Origin: Piscicola geometra
Lineage: Eukaryota > Annelida > Clitellata > Hirudinida > Piscicolidae
DNA: 64,000 bases
NCBI GenBank assembly: GCA_943735955.1
Contig: OX030962.1
Location: 4,465,760 to 4,529,759 of the forward strand
Direction: 5' to 3'
The notes beneath the pieces were generated by a model. The model was given only the letters and a program-made list of their open reading frames with translations. It was not told the origin of the DNA and searched no databases. Shown here one piece after another: positions 10,803 through 20,700 of the stretch. Positions within the stretch are counted from its first letter, which is position 1; every line of letters begins with the position of its first letter. The position numbers and the translations under genes were made by a program.

Positions 10803-12021
10803 CTATTAGTAGTAGTAATAGTAGTATTAGTAGTAGTAGTAGCTATAGTAGTGATAGTACAACAACATAGTTGAGGCACTGTCTGAGCCTGCACTTCTGT
10901 CGCAGCTTGTTCACTCCGCCAAACTTTTTCATGTCCTGTGTAGTGATGTCACAAATTATATTAAGCGCTATATTAACACTATCATCATGAACATCATCAT
11001 CATCATCATTATATACATCCTCATCCTCATTGTCACCATCATCTTCATCAAGAGCACCACACTCATCATTAGAATTACTACAATCATCATCAAAAGCACC
11101 TTGCAGAAATCACACGTGGCGCAATCTTCAGTTCTGGTGCACGCTTCGCATGAACCACACATGCGAGAGGACTTGCGCTTGTTGGCGTCATTGTCCTGGT
11201 AGGTAGAGTGGCATCATGGGTGGGTTGATGGGTGCGATGGTGTGGGTGGATGGTGTGAGTGGTGGGTGGGATGGTGAATAGGATGGGATAGTGGCTGGGT
11301 GGGATGATGGAGAAGAGTAGTGGATGGATAAATGAAGAATGAAACAAATGTAAGTGTGAGATTATAAATTGCTTAAAGAAAGAATAGATAGATTGTAAAT
11401 TGAAGTCACTCACCCTGTTGTGTCTGTCTTTACGCTTGTGCTTCTTTCCATCCCCTTTGAATTTCTTTTTCCAGCCTTCCTCATCTTCGTCATCCTCATC
11501 ATCGCTCACCTCTCCCATGTCTGAGTCATCAGCAACAACAGGTTTCACTGCTTCAAGAATCTTTTTTTGGTAGATTATCTTCAAACTGGCATTCTTTCCT
11601 TGAAGGAAGTGGAATACATTTGAATTTAAAATTCAATAAAAATGAAAACATTTGATATTATTATTTAAAGAAATTCCCAAAATATGACAACTAATATTCA
11701 ATGCTCACCAAGGCAGAAGTGACAGAACCAGTGCTCGATTGATTGTGCGTCTTCTGAAGTGAGTCCAATGCAGTCACCATGATACCACTCGTTGCACTCC
11801 TCACATCCTCTATCATAAAATAATTTTAGGTAAAACTTGCAGTTTATTTGGCAGTTTTGATGGGATAGAAAGGGTTTTTAGAAACTTTATGAAAATGGAA
11901 TAAGTTATTTGATAAAGTCTGAATTATTTGGAATTCAATTAAACACTTACATCATAAAGCGTGAAATATCAGAACTTCTACAAATACAGTAGATCTCTTC
12001 ATCACCAGTACCAGACGCCAT
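5949..12021 (-). CDS. CXXC1: CXXC finger protein 1 (CFP1), complete gene
   Basis: CpG-binding subunit of the SET1/COMPASS H3K4 methyltransferase, nuclear. Fourteen exons, 5' to 3': 11951-12021, 11709-11809, 11414-11598, 11100-11195, 10867-10935, 10454-10497, 9159-9198, 8581-9077, 8233-8323, 7776-7895, 7374-7478, 6818-6961, 6412-6564, 5949-6215. All phases agree and the product is 660 aa, close to the roughly 656 aa of vertebrate CFP1. The order is family-typical. A PHD finger lies at residues 10-57 (CIC, CEEC, WYHGDC, CHFC). An acidic then basic linker follows. The CXXC domain spans about 126-172 (CGSCEAC, CATCDFC, DMKKFGGVNKLRQKCRLRQC). Then come an Arg/Lys/Glu-rich and poly-N/Q linker, a coiled coil (about 399-437), and the SET1-binding C-terminal zinc domain (SYYCVTCGQELP, SQTSFGSMY, VCGCPLV, CWEKLRRAE, LFEQER). 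The Ser/Pro/Gln tail repeats PSLSDQ. Weak spots are the donors of exon 5 (GTTGTT) and exon 12 (GTCCGT). Confidence 0.95.
6963..7023. repeat. (TG)n microsatellite at a CXXC1 acceptor
   Basis: About 30 TG dinucleotides ending at the splice acceptor of CXXC1 exon 12. Read on the minus strand it is (CA)n directly followed by the exon, so the repeat supplies both the pyrimidine tract and the AG. Confidence 0.9.
7085..7373. repeat. CAACAACCACCACCCC minisatellite in CXXC1 intron 11
   Basis: ACC/CAA-rich repeats, with the clearest units (about 20 bp, CCCCTTCACAACAACCACCA type) at 7255-7373. The array starts right at the exon 11 donor (GTGGTT). Open frames over it (Pro/Gln/Thr-rich on plus, Gly/Cys-rich or Val-rich on minus) are repeat translations. 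Confidence 0.85.
7640..7762 (-). mobile_element. tRNA-derived SINE in CXXC1 intron 10
   Basis: Read on the minus strand, an A-box-like TAGCTAGGTGTGTAAGGA (about 7739-7757) is followed by a B-box-like GTAGCTTCGAGTGC (7702-7715). The spacing, about 44 bp from box start to box start, matches that of a tRNA gene. The anticodon arm is not obviously functional. A non-tRNA tail contains GCGCTATGTGAC and ends in a degenerate ATT/AAT repeat (7610-7640), as expected of a SINE with a simple-repeat tail. It lies a few bases inside the intron from the exon 10 donor, in gene-sense orientation. A related tail motif recurs at 8463-8495. Confidence 0.6.
7900..8067. repeat. (GATGAA)/(GAT)n array at a CXXC1 acceptor
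   Basis: Interrupted trinucleotide array about 165 bp long. On the minus strand it reads (ATC/TTC)n and runs to within a few bases of the exon 10 acceptor (CTCGAAG, exon end at 7895), so it forms the pyrimidine-rich tract. Asp-, Ser-, Met- and His-run open frames here are artefacts. Confidence 0.9.
8463..8495 (-). repeat. SINE-tail-like motif GCGCTATATAAAAATGACA
   Basis: On the minus strand: GGCGCTATATAAAAATGACA followed by (ATT)n. It resembles the tail of the tRNA-SINE at 7640-7762 and has relatives around 1685, 10964 and 51827. It is probably the 3' remnant of the same or a related short element. Confidence 0.45.
8505..8580. repeat. (CA)n microsatellite at the exon 8 donor of CXXC1
   Basis: About 35 CA dinucleotides. 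On the minus strand the intron begins GTGCGTTTGTG and continues as (TG)n, so the repeat starts essentially at the 5' splice site. Confidence 0.9.
9205..10385. repeat. 10-bp minisatellite of AGGTCA/AGATCA units
   Basis: About 118 tandem 10-bp units of three main kinds (GGTCAACAAA, GATCAACGAA, GATCAACAAA) with a few GCTCAACAAA and GATCAATGAA variants. It fills CXXC1 intron 6 and ends six bases from exon 7. On the gene strand, the last TTGTTGACCTTTGACAG forms the acceptor of exon 7 (exon end 9198). Three frames are open for up to about 1.2 kb (RSTKVNKDQ-like repeats), purely from periodicity. AGGTCA units separated by four bases (AGGTCAacaaAGGTCA) match the DR4 nuclear-receptor geometry. Confidence 0.95.
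10560..10866. repeat. (AGT)n microsatellite in CXXC1 intron 5
   Basis: Interrupted AGT/GTA array of about 270 bp reaching almost to the exon 5 donor, which is the weak GTTGTT at 10861-10866. Open frames (Ser-run, Val-run, Thr-run) are artefacts. Confidence 0.9.
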
Positions 12022-12297
12022 TTTAACTTTTAGAGCCTAAAATATAGACACTAATTGTGTTTTCTTTGTTATTTATATTATAAACCAACTAAAATTAATT
12101 GTTGGGTTGAAATAAATAATTTCGTTTAACTGTAGTTTCAAAAAATAAAGTATATTACTTCAAATTTTTAGAATTAATTTAAAAGCCTTATTACCTTGCA
12201 ATTCAATTGGCGATTCGTAGTATTGAATCTTGCTCAAATCTTTTACATTAAAATTTTAAATAGATAAAGGAAGTTAATTAAAAATTTAAACCTAAAA
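12022..12297. promoter_or_regulatory. candidate bidirectional CXXC1/PRPF38A promoter
   Basis: Only 276 bp separate the start codons of CXXC1 (-) and PRPF38A (+). The region is AT-rich and shows no convincing TATA box in a usable position on either strand. Two nuclear housekeeping genes in head-to-head arrangement imply a shared promoter; this is inferred from geometry alone. Confidence 0.6.
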
Positions 12298-13540
12298 ATG
12301 GCAAATAGAACGGTAAAAGAAGCAACCACAGTGAAAGGAACAAATCCCCAGTATTTGATAGAGAAGATTATTCGGACAAGAATTTATGAGTCAAAATTTT
12401 GGAAAGAAGACTGTTTTGCCTTGTCAGCAGAACTATTAGTAGACAAGGCGTTAGAACTCAAATACATTGGTGGTATTTTCTCAGCAAATGTGAAACCAAC
12501 TCCATTTCTATGCCTCATCTTGAAAATGCTGCAAATCCAGCCAGAAAAGGATATTGTGATTGAACTGATCACGCAGCCAGATTTCAAGTACGTCAGAGCT
12601 CTTGGCGCCTTTTATATGCGTCTGACTGGCTCTCCGGTAGACTGCTACAAGTACCTTGATCCTTTGTACATGGACTATCGCAAGATGAAGACGAGGGACC
12701 GTGAAGGCAATTACTCCCTCACCACCATGGACCAGTTCGTCGATGAACTGCTCAGAGAGGATCGAGTTTATGACTGCATCCTGCCTCGAATCCCAAAGAG
12801 GTGACTGGTTGTTGTTTCAACAGTCTCATTTTGTTTTATCATTCCATCATCATCATGATTATCTTCGCACTGTTATCAATATTCAGATGGGTGTTGGAAG
12901 AAACGAACCAGCTTGAGCCCAAGGTGAACCCATTCCTGGATGAGGATGACGACGTTTTGTCAGAGGAAGATGATGATGCAGAGACTGAAAAGTGAGTGCT
13001 GTAGTAAAATTTATATATTAAACTATTTTAATTTTTATAATGATTAGTATTATATGTATATAATAATTATTATTAGTTAAGGTTTTTGATTGTGTTGGAG
13101 TTATATTGACTAATCAAACTCACAGGCAGTCGAGGAAGAGGGACAAGTCACTGAGTGAGTCTCCAGAAAGAGTGAGAAGGAGGTCCCTGGAAAGAGAACG
13201 AGAGAAGGAACGTGACAAAGAGAAAGACAAAGATTTAGATCGACACAAAGAAAGAGAAAGGGGGAAGGAGAGGGAAAAGGATAGAGAAAGGGATAGAAAT
13301 GGGAGAACAAGGGATAGAGACAGACATAGAGAAAGGAATGGAGATAGAGACAAGAATGGAGACAGAGATAGAAATAGAGATAAAGATAGAGACAAGGATA
13401 AAGACAGACACAGAGATAAAGATAGAGATAATGATAGGGACAGGGAGAAAGACAGGAACAGAGACAAGGTGAGAGACAGAGAAAGAGATCATAAGGACAG
13501 GAAGAGGAAAAAGAGCAGGTCAAGGGAAAGAAGACACTGA
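12298..13540 (+). CDS. PRPF38A: pre-mRNA-splicing factor 38A, complete gene
   Basis: Spliceosomal tri-snRNP/B-complex protein needed for activation. Three exons: 12298-12800, 12887-12991, 13126-13540, giving 340 aa with all phases consistent. The start MANRTVKEATTVKGTNPQYL agrees closely with the conserved PRP38 N-terminus. The PRP38 domain (residues about 1-180) has family signatures: IIRTRIYESKFWKEDCF, KPTPFLCLILKMLQIQPEKD, FKYVRALGAFYMRLTG, CYKYLDPLYMDYRK and ILPRIPKRWVLEE. An acidic segment follows (exon 2 and its junction). The C-terminal 130 residues are an Arg/Asp/Lys/Glu alternating tail where vertebrates have a longer RS-rich tail. Minus-strand Leu/Ser-run frames across the tail are artefacts. 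ATTAAA lies at about 13563, shortly after the stop. Confidence 0.97.
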
Positions 13541-14776
13541 ACATATTTTTGTTAAAGCTTTCATTAAATCTAAACATTTTATTATTATTGTTGTTACTAT
13601 TTTTATTACTATTATTCATCCTGAAAGACTGAATAGTATGCATAGGTTTCTTCCATTAAATAACTTGATAATTAAAGTCTCAAATGTCAGCTGAATCATG
13701 AAGTGTACAAAATCAGGGAAATGCAAGGAAGAGAGAGTTGTTGTAACCTCCATTCAACCAAGGGAAGCAACACAAGTGTAATTTCATTTAATCAATGCCA
13801 ACAAAATTAATTCAACGGTAAAGAACCTACAGAATTTAATAATTTACACTCTAATTTGAATCATTGAACCGCAGATAGTTTCACTAGTGCCATATTATAT
13901 TCACTCTAAGTCATCTTTACAAATTTACAGCAAGCAAAACGCATGAGAAACGATGGAGAAAAAAAAGACGTAAATCGTAGCAGCCGACGTATCTAAGAAC
14001 TTTGATTACAAAAATGATGCTAATTATTAATGATGAAAGTGGTATAAAAGACATGGTAGTAATAATAAAGATAACCAGAAGAGTGATGGTTGGAGTGAGA
14101 AGGATGGGGGTTACAAGGATAACGATGTTGTATGAACACGGGTGACGAATAAAATGTGTGAAAATCAACGCATTCGCATGAAGAAGCGAATGGTAGCTGT
14201 ATTATGGGAGCTGTGCTTCTAACAACGCCATAGTCTCAACCTAGGTGTCCGAGTGGTTGTGCTAGATTCTTTGGTAGAATTATAGTTTATATCATAAAAA
14301 ATATATAAACATCAGAATAATTTATTAGACCTAGAACGGTTAGTTAAATTGTTACATTACAAAGCGAGCAACAATGTTAGCGTTAGCGAAATTCGAAATT
14401 TTAAAAAAGCCTTTTAAACGTTCTTAATTAAGCGCTAAACGGGTAGAATGTAACTTTGAAAAGTCGTCTGCATTGTAGTAATGACATTTGTGATTTGCGG
14501 GAATGGTAGAAATGATAGAAAGATAGCGAAAAAGTTATTAATTAAAAATGTAAAAAAATGATTGACAATCGAAGAGAGAAAAAATGTAATTAAAACGAAT
14601 AATTTGCAACTAATCCCAAAAATAGTTATATCGTAAATTAAAGAATACGAAAAAAGCAAAAAAAAGAACCCAAAAATTGCACAAATTTTGCATCATAAAC
14701 TCAAAACAAAAGTAAAGCACTTGCAAAACAACCACTCCAACAAAACACCACCACAACCAACCACTATCACCACCCT
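13541..14776. other. convergent intergenic region, PRPF38A/sacsin
   Basis: AT-rich, with no gene evident. A TTTATT at 14321-14326 is a possible minus-strand AATAAA for sacsin, giving a 3' UTR of about 450 bp. Around 14238-14257, TGTCCGAGTGGTTGTGC resembles a class II tRNA A box, but there is no B box. Short open frames here have no family resemblance. Confidence 0.5.
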
Positions 14777-17700
14777 CTACAAATCCCTCAACTCAACAAA
14801 CTCCTTCACCCTCTCAAGGATATCAACGGCACACATGATGGCATCACACGCCATCTCCTTGGTGAACTCTTCGTGCGGAATAACTGTGAAGTCCATCGGG
14901 TCTGGGTTGTACAGGCGGTTCGAGTTGCCGACAATCTTCTGCAACTTCTGCGCCAACCTTCGCAACTCAGTGTCTTCTAGAGAAGCTGCCAACGTGACAA
15001 GGTCATGACTGAAGGAGGTTACTGCATCTACTGCGAACTGAGCCGCTTTCAAGGCCTTTTCTGCCGCCTAGGTTCGTTCGTGATGCATGAATAAACATAA
15101 TTAACAATAAAACAAACAAAATCAAAAATAATCTTATTGAGATCTCTGTTAATTAATGGACTTCTTAATACATTCCTAATATAGGTTAATATTAAGAAGT
15201 CCATGGTTAATTGATAGGAGATAATAGAGCACTAAAAAGTTGTGAACAGCACCTGGTGAGCCTTGAAGCACGTCCACTCATAGGCGGGATCAAGCGCGTC
15301 GAAGTCGTTGTCAGCGGCCCTGAGATCTTCCTGCGCTTGCCTCAGGAAGCGCTTGGCCTGGCCTGGTTGAGGGTTGGTGCCCTGGAAGAAGTACCCGTCA
15401 GAGGCGCTGTTGTCTCGGTTTTCCTTGTAGCGCTCCCGCTGTTGTTTGTGCTCCTTCGCGCGCTGGTTCATCTGGTCGAAAAAGTATTTGTAGGCGTTTG
15501 CGAAGTTCTGCTTGAACGATGTGCTGTTCGAGAATGGGTTGCGAGGGTCGAAGTCGAACTGCGAAGGGTCGAAGTTCGACGGCCGAGGAAGACCCAGCTC
15601 CAGTCGTTCCAACTCAGCCTGCACGTGCTGCGTGATCACCGTTGCGAACTCCTCGTTGCCGATGTTCTTGTCAGGATGCCAGCGCAGCAGCAGACGCTTG
15701 ACCACCTTCTTCCTCTGTGCTTCCGGAAGTATCCACGCCTCCTCCAGAGCATCACTGACTTCCACCATGACCTTCTCTGTCGTGATGACGTCATCTCCGA
15801 TGTTCAGGTCGTTGTACTGTGGCCCGTCTGGCGCCTTTTGATCTCTGAAGCGGTTTGTGCTCCTCGTCTGGTTCTTCGCTCCCCACTCCTCGTTATACGT
15901 GCACATATCTTGGTTTTGTTGCTGTTGCTGTGGTGAGTATTGCTGCTGTTTTCCATCATGTTGTTGTTGTTGATGATAGTAGTAATCGTTTTGTTGTTGA
16001 GGGTGCTGATGATGATTATCTGTAAAGTCATTGTCATAGCGTCTAGCTTCTTCTTCATAGCTAGTGTTGTTGTAGTGGTTGCTATTGTCTTCGTCGACAA
16101 ATAGATTGTTGTCGCTGAACGCTGATCCTGAGGTTCTGTTGTGGCCGTCGTGTTGCTGGTGTGGCCTGAAGCGGCCTGTGGTCGGCGACTTAAACTCTTT
16201 GTTGTGTTGTTGTTGTTGCCTGGAATGAAATGTTTGAAAATATTTAGAAAAAGGTTCGAAAAATGTAAAAAACGGAAATTTTTTTATATCAAAATTATAA
16301 TTTGACCTCAGAGTAATATAAATAGTAATTGAAATTGATTTTATGAAAGAACATTCTATCGTAATTCATCATTTCCGAGCCAAAAGGCTAACCGGTTCGC
16401 TTCTGAGTCATCGTGCTGGTAAACGTCATCATCATAATCATCATGACGTTGGGAAAGAGGCGTGTGGGGAGAAGTGGGCGTGGTTGCAGACTTGGATAAG
16501 TCATCCTGATTGGAGGTTCCATTCCAGCGTTTCATGCCATTCACTCGGTAAAACTTGTAGAGGTCGGTGACGGGAGCGAGGGCAGGAGGTCTCTTCTCGC
16601 CGACGTTGATGCGGTACTTTTGCGTGAACTTGTGGTGTTCAGGATCAGATGAGATCGAGTGGGTAGTGTTCAGTCGGCTCCGTTGGGGCGAGTAGTGATT
16701 GCCGGTGCGACCCTTTCTCTTCTCGGAAGGAGGTCCTGGTGAGGGAGTGGTCGATCCGAAGGTGTTTTCAAAGTCTTCGTCGACGATCTTCTCGAGCACA
16801 ATGGCGTAAATGATGGTCCGTTGACCATCTTCCATGCCCTCCTTGTCCTCCAACTCATAGCCGATGTACTCTCCAGGGGCAAACTCCTCGAAGTCTTCCT
16901 TGAGAAGATGGTGGTCCTCCTTTGGCACCAGACTGCCTGGAGTCGGAAGCGTCGGCTGGTTGCTGGAATCGGACATCTGTCATAGGTGGAAAGTGGTTAT
17001 GAAGATGCAACATGGAAGATATTAAACAAAGGAAAATATATAAAAATAAAGAGGAAAATAACGAAGTTCAGCATGGCTTACCTGCAAGCTAGAGGGTGTA
17101 TCGGGTTTAATGGCGAGTTTATCGAGGACTTTGGGAATGGAGTGAGGCAGGCAGGACAGGATGGGCTGGATGTAGTGGATCGAGTGGCGCAGAAGACCTC
17201 CTGTCATCTTGTTCACCGCTTCAGACACCGAAGTCTGCAGCTCCTCACTGAAGCAAGCCAGTTTGTTGACATAGATGTTCCAGATCTCAGAGCCTGCAAC
17301 GTCTTCCTTGTCTTCCAGCGTCTTCTCGGCGAACGATTCGAGCTCAGCCTCGGTGCCCTTCAAGGGACGGCCGTTGATGGCCAGATAGGTGACCACTTGG
17401 TCAACGCCCTGGATGCGGATTTTCTTGAGGCTTTGTTCAATGCTGTCGAGCACGGTCTGCCTCACTGGTCCCTTGTGTCTCTTCACCGACCTTTCGTGCT
17501 TTATGAGGCGCACAATGCCGCTCGAAAACATTTTCGAACTCATCTGGTATTTGAGTTTGTCTGCAATGGAATGATAGACGACTGATTCACGACACTTGGT
17601 GTCTAGATGTTCTGTCACCGCCTGACTCAGGAAGATGGGCTGTAGTCGTTTGGGTAGCAGCAGGACAAGGTCGGCGTGGTCGTCGCAGCTGAGACGACAC

Positions 17701-20700
17701 TCGCTTAAGTCGACTAGGAAAGGTTTTCCAGCCACTTTCTTGTCGCTGGATCGTTGCAATCGGATGATGGTGGAGGAAGGCAGGTCGTCGTTGAAAAACA
17801 TCGAGGTGGATCGATGCATGTAGCCTGAGACGGTGGGCAGATAAAGCCAATGCAGCTTGCTGAGCGGGTCAACGTCCTTATAGCGCAACCTCCTCAACGC
17901 CTCGAACAAGCCTCGCACTGCAGTGAAAGTCAGACATAGTTCGTTCGGATGCAGTTTCTCTCCTCCGGTCTGGGCGCTGATGTTGTCAAGAGCCATAGCG
18001 TACTGTTCAGGAGATGCAATGTTTGAGACTCCCATGGCGAGAAGGACCCGTTTGAACTGGCCCAGGTCTGAGGGCGCCTGGCACAAGTAGGGAGGTACTT
18101 GGTCGTCGTCGTACAAGTTTATAGCCACCTGTGGAATGATAGTGAAGGTCATGATTGGTGAAATATATTGATTAAAAGCATAATTTTAAAATTAAAATAA
18201 CTGCGAAAATGAAATGATTATTCAAAAGAAATCTTGAAGAAACAAACTTGTCTGGGAGCCACGCATTTTCCTTTCTCCACCACAATGCACTTGACGTTCA
18301 AGAGTTTTTGCAGTGACTTTTGTATGTCACTGGCACAATGCAGTTCAGCCGCCTCTTCCAGCCTTGCCTGCAGATGAGCGTAAACCTTCTTCAGCACTTC
18401 GGCCTTTACGTCTGCTGTATCCTCGTGCATGCTTGAAGTGGACTTGGTGTGGAGGGGCTGGTTGCTGCTGCAGATGTTTTGTACGTGCTCCACCACCATC
18501 TCGACGCTGGGGAGATCAGTGTAGCCTAGTCTGTCTGCGATGTCTCGTCTGCCTTCGTTGTCGTCTGCTACGTCGTCTGGCGTTTGACCGCCCCTGTTGT
18601 CTTCGTCTTTCTCTAAGGGATCGGCCCAAGCAGGAAGGAGGTAGGAGCAGGTCCAACAGGTGTCGATGTATTTGAACGCTATGCAGTCTTTGTACGTCAC
18701 CCATGCGTGTGTGCAAGTCAGTGGTGCTATATCGCCTGTTGAAAAGTTTGTTGCCACGTAGGCAGCGTGTAGTTTCGTGTGGGAAGAAGGAATTTTCTCT
18801 GCTGGAATGAAAGCAACAGTCGCCAGCTGTTCGAGGAAGTTCAGTTTGGAGGTTGTTTGAGGATGCAAGAGGTGCTTCATCAGACTCTGGCACTCTTCCT
18901 CCAGTGACTCTTGCGCCCTTTGCGTCTCTTCAGTGCTCTCACGTGACGTCAGCTTCTTACCCTTCGATGCGATGTGGCGTGCAGTCATCAGGAGCTCCTC
19001 ACTCGACGGGATGAACTCTTTGACAGGTGCATGCTTAGCAGTAGACCGACCACTGATGGTCTTTTTCCCAAAAAACTCCAGCCATTCATCGCTGTTGAAG
19101 GGGTGTGCAGGAGTGAATGAGGAGAGACTGGACCTTGAAACTGCTCCAAACTCTGGCAGTTCTTTGATGTCTGCAGGCTTCCTGAGGATTCTGGCTTCAT
19201 CTGGCACCACCTTCATTCTCATCAGGTTCTGCTTGAACTTCTCCTTGTGTGACGCTTCAAGAGGAGGAATGAGTTTGTTTTTCAAGAACATCAGATGTTC
19301 GATCCTCGAATCTGGAGTGAACAAGTCAAAGTTTTTGAGAATGTATTCCGTGTACAGCTGTTCAACACTTATGAGTCCACACCCTAGCACTTCGTAAAAG
19401 CCTTCGAACAAGAAGTTTGGCTTGAGAAGATTCAGTTTGAGTTTTTTCTGCAGCAGCTCTATATCACTCTCCGGCATCGTCTGCTGCAGCATGAAGGTCT
19501 TCTCTTCAGCGTGGATGGGCACCAATCTTCCATCGAGCGAGAGATGGATGGGCAAGAGCATGAGAGACTTGACGATTGAGGAGTCGCTCTTCCAGACTTC
19601 AATGGAGTTGCTGAAGTACTGCAGGATGGCGTAGCTCTCTTCGAGGTTCATGCCGATGTTGTCAGGGCCTTCCGGTCTCAGAAGCACCTTGTCCAAGGGC
19701 CGCAACACCACCTCAGGGAATTCAGGCGTCGAGACAAAAATGCGAATGAAGGAAACGATCTTGCTGGTTTGTAGCCAATGGTTCGAATTGCCTGGAGTGG
19801 ACTGTTTGATGTTGAAGAGGGCGGGAGACCTGCATCTCATGGGGGTGCTCATTTGGTTGCCTGTGGTGCTGTTGGCGTTGTCGTCAAAAAAAGCAACGTC
19901 CAACTCGAAAATGCCCAGCCTGCCAAAGTGTTTTCGAATTTGATTTCCTGATATTCCTTCTGAAGAAAAGTCCAGAGCCATGAACGAGGAGTTGACAGGG
20001 ATGAGGAATGATTTGACCTCCTCTTCGACGCAGTTGTTGAGATAGTCTGCAGTTATTCTCTTGTTGATGGGCGTCGACTTGACGGACTTCCTTGCACTCT
20101 TCTGCCTCAGCAGCACTGGCAGCAGACACCAGTTGGAGATGGGACTCAGGAGGTTCATGGACATTTGAAGTTCGTTCTGCTGCTGCATTGAACTCATTGA
20201 CAACTGCTCGTACGTGCGTTGGTACTCATCCGCTAGAAAACTCCACACATCCCTAAGCCACACATCTTTGGGCGAGCCTTTTGCATGACTGTCCCTGCTG
20301 ACGGCTGGTTCCAACTGGTAGAGACGGTCCAGGATTGAGGGCAGGTGTGCTGCAAAAGCTCTCACGTCAAACCTCCAGAAGACATCACAAGCCTCCACGT
20401 CAGTCTCCTTGAAAACACTTCCCACCAGCGAGTGGTGCACGAAGAGAGATTCGAAACCTGGACTGACCACGTGAGCAGACGACAGGAACACTCGTTTGTC
20501 TCGGTGGTTGGAGAACTGCTTGAGAAGACCATCCTCACACAGCAGCAGTGGCAGTTCGTGCAGGTTGGAGCGGAAGTAGGGAATGTCTTGGGAGCAGTAC
20601 TCGAGCAGTAGTTTCAAACTAGACTCGTCTTTGAAGGGCGTTTGTGCGATCTCACACGGCAGAGGAGGAATGTTGACGACCGATGACTGGCTGGAGTAGC

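Noticed and set aside
14238..14290. Possible tRNA (Leu/Ser-like A box TGTCCGAGTGGTTGTGC)
   Set aside because: No B box or acceptor-stem pairing found downstream.
15211..15936. 241-residue plus-strand frame
   Set aside because: Antisense shadow of the sacsin J-domain exon; the same applies to the many plus-strand frames in 16.3-25.9 kb and 30.2-32.9 kb.
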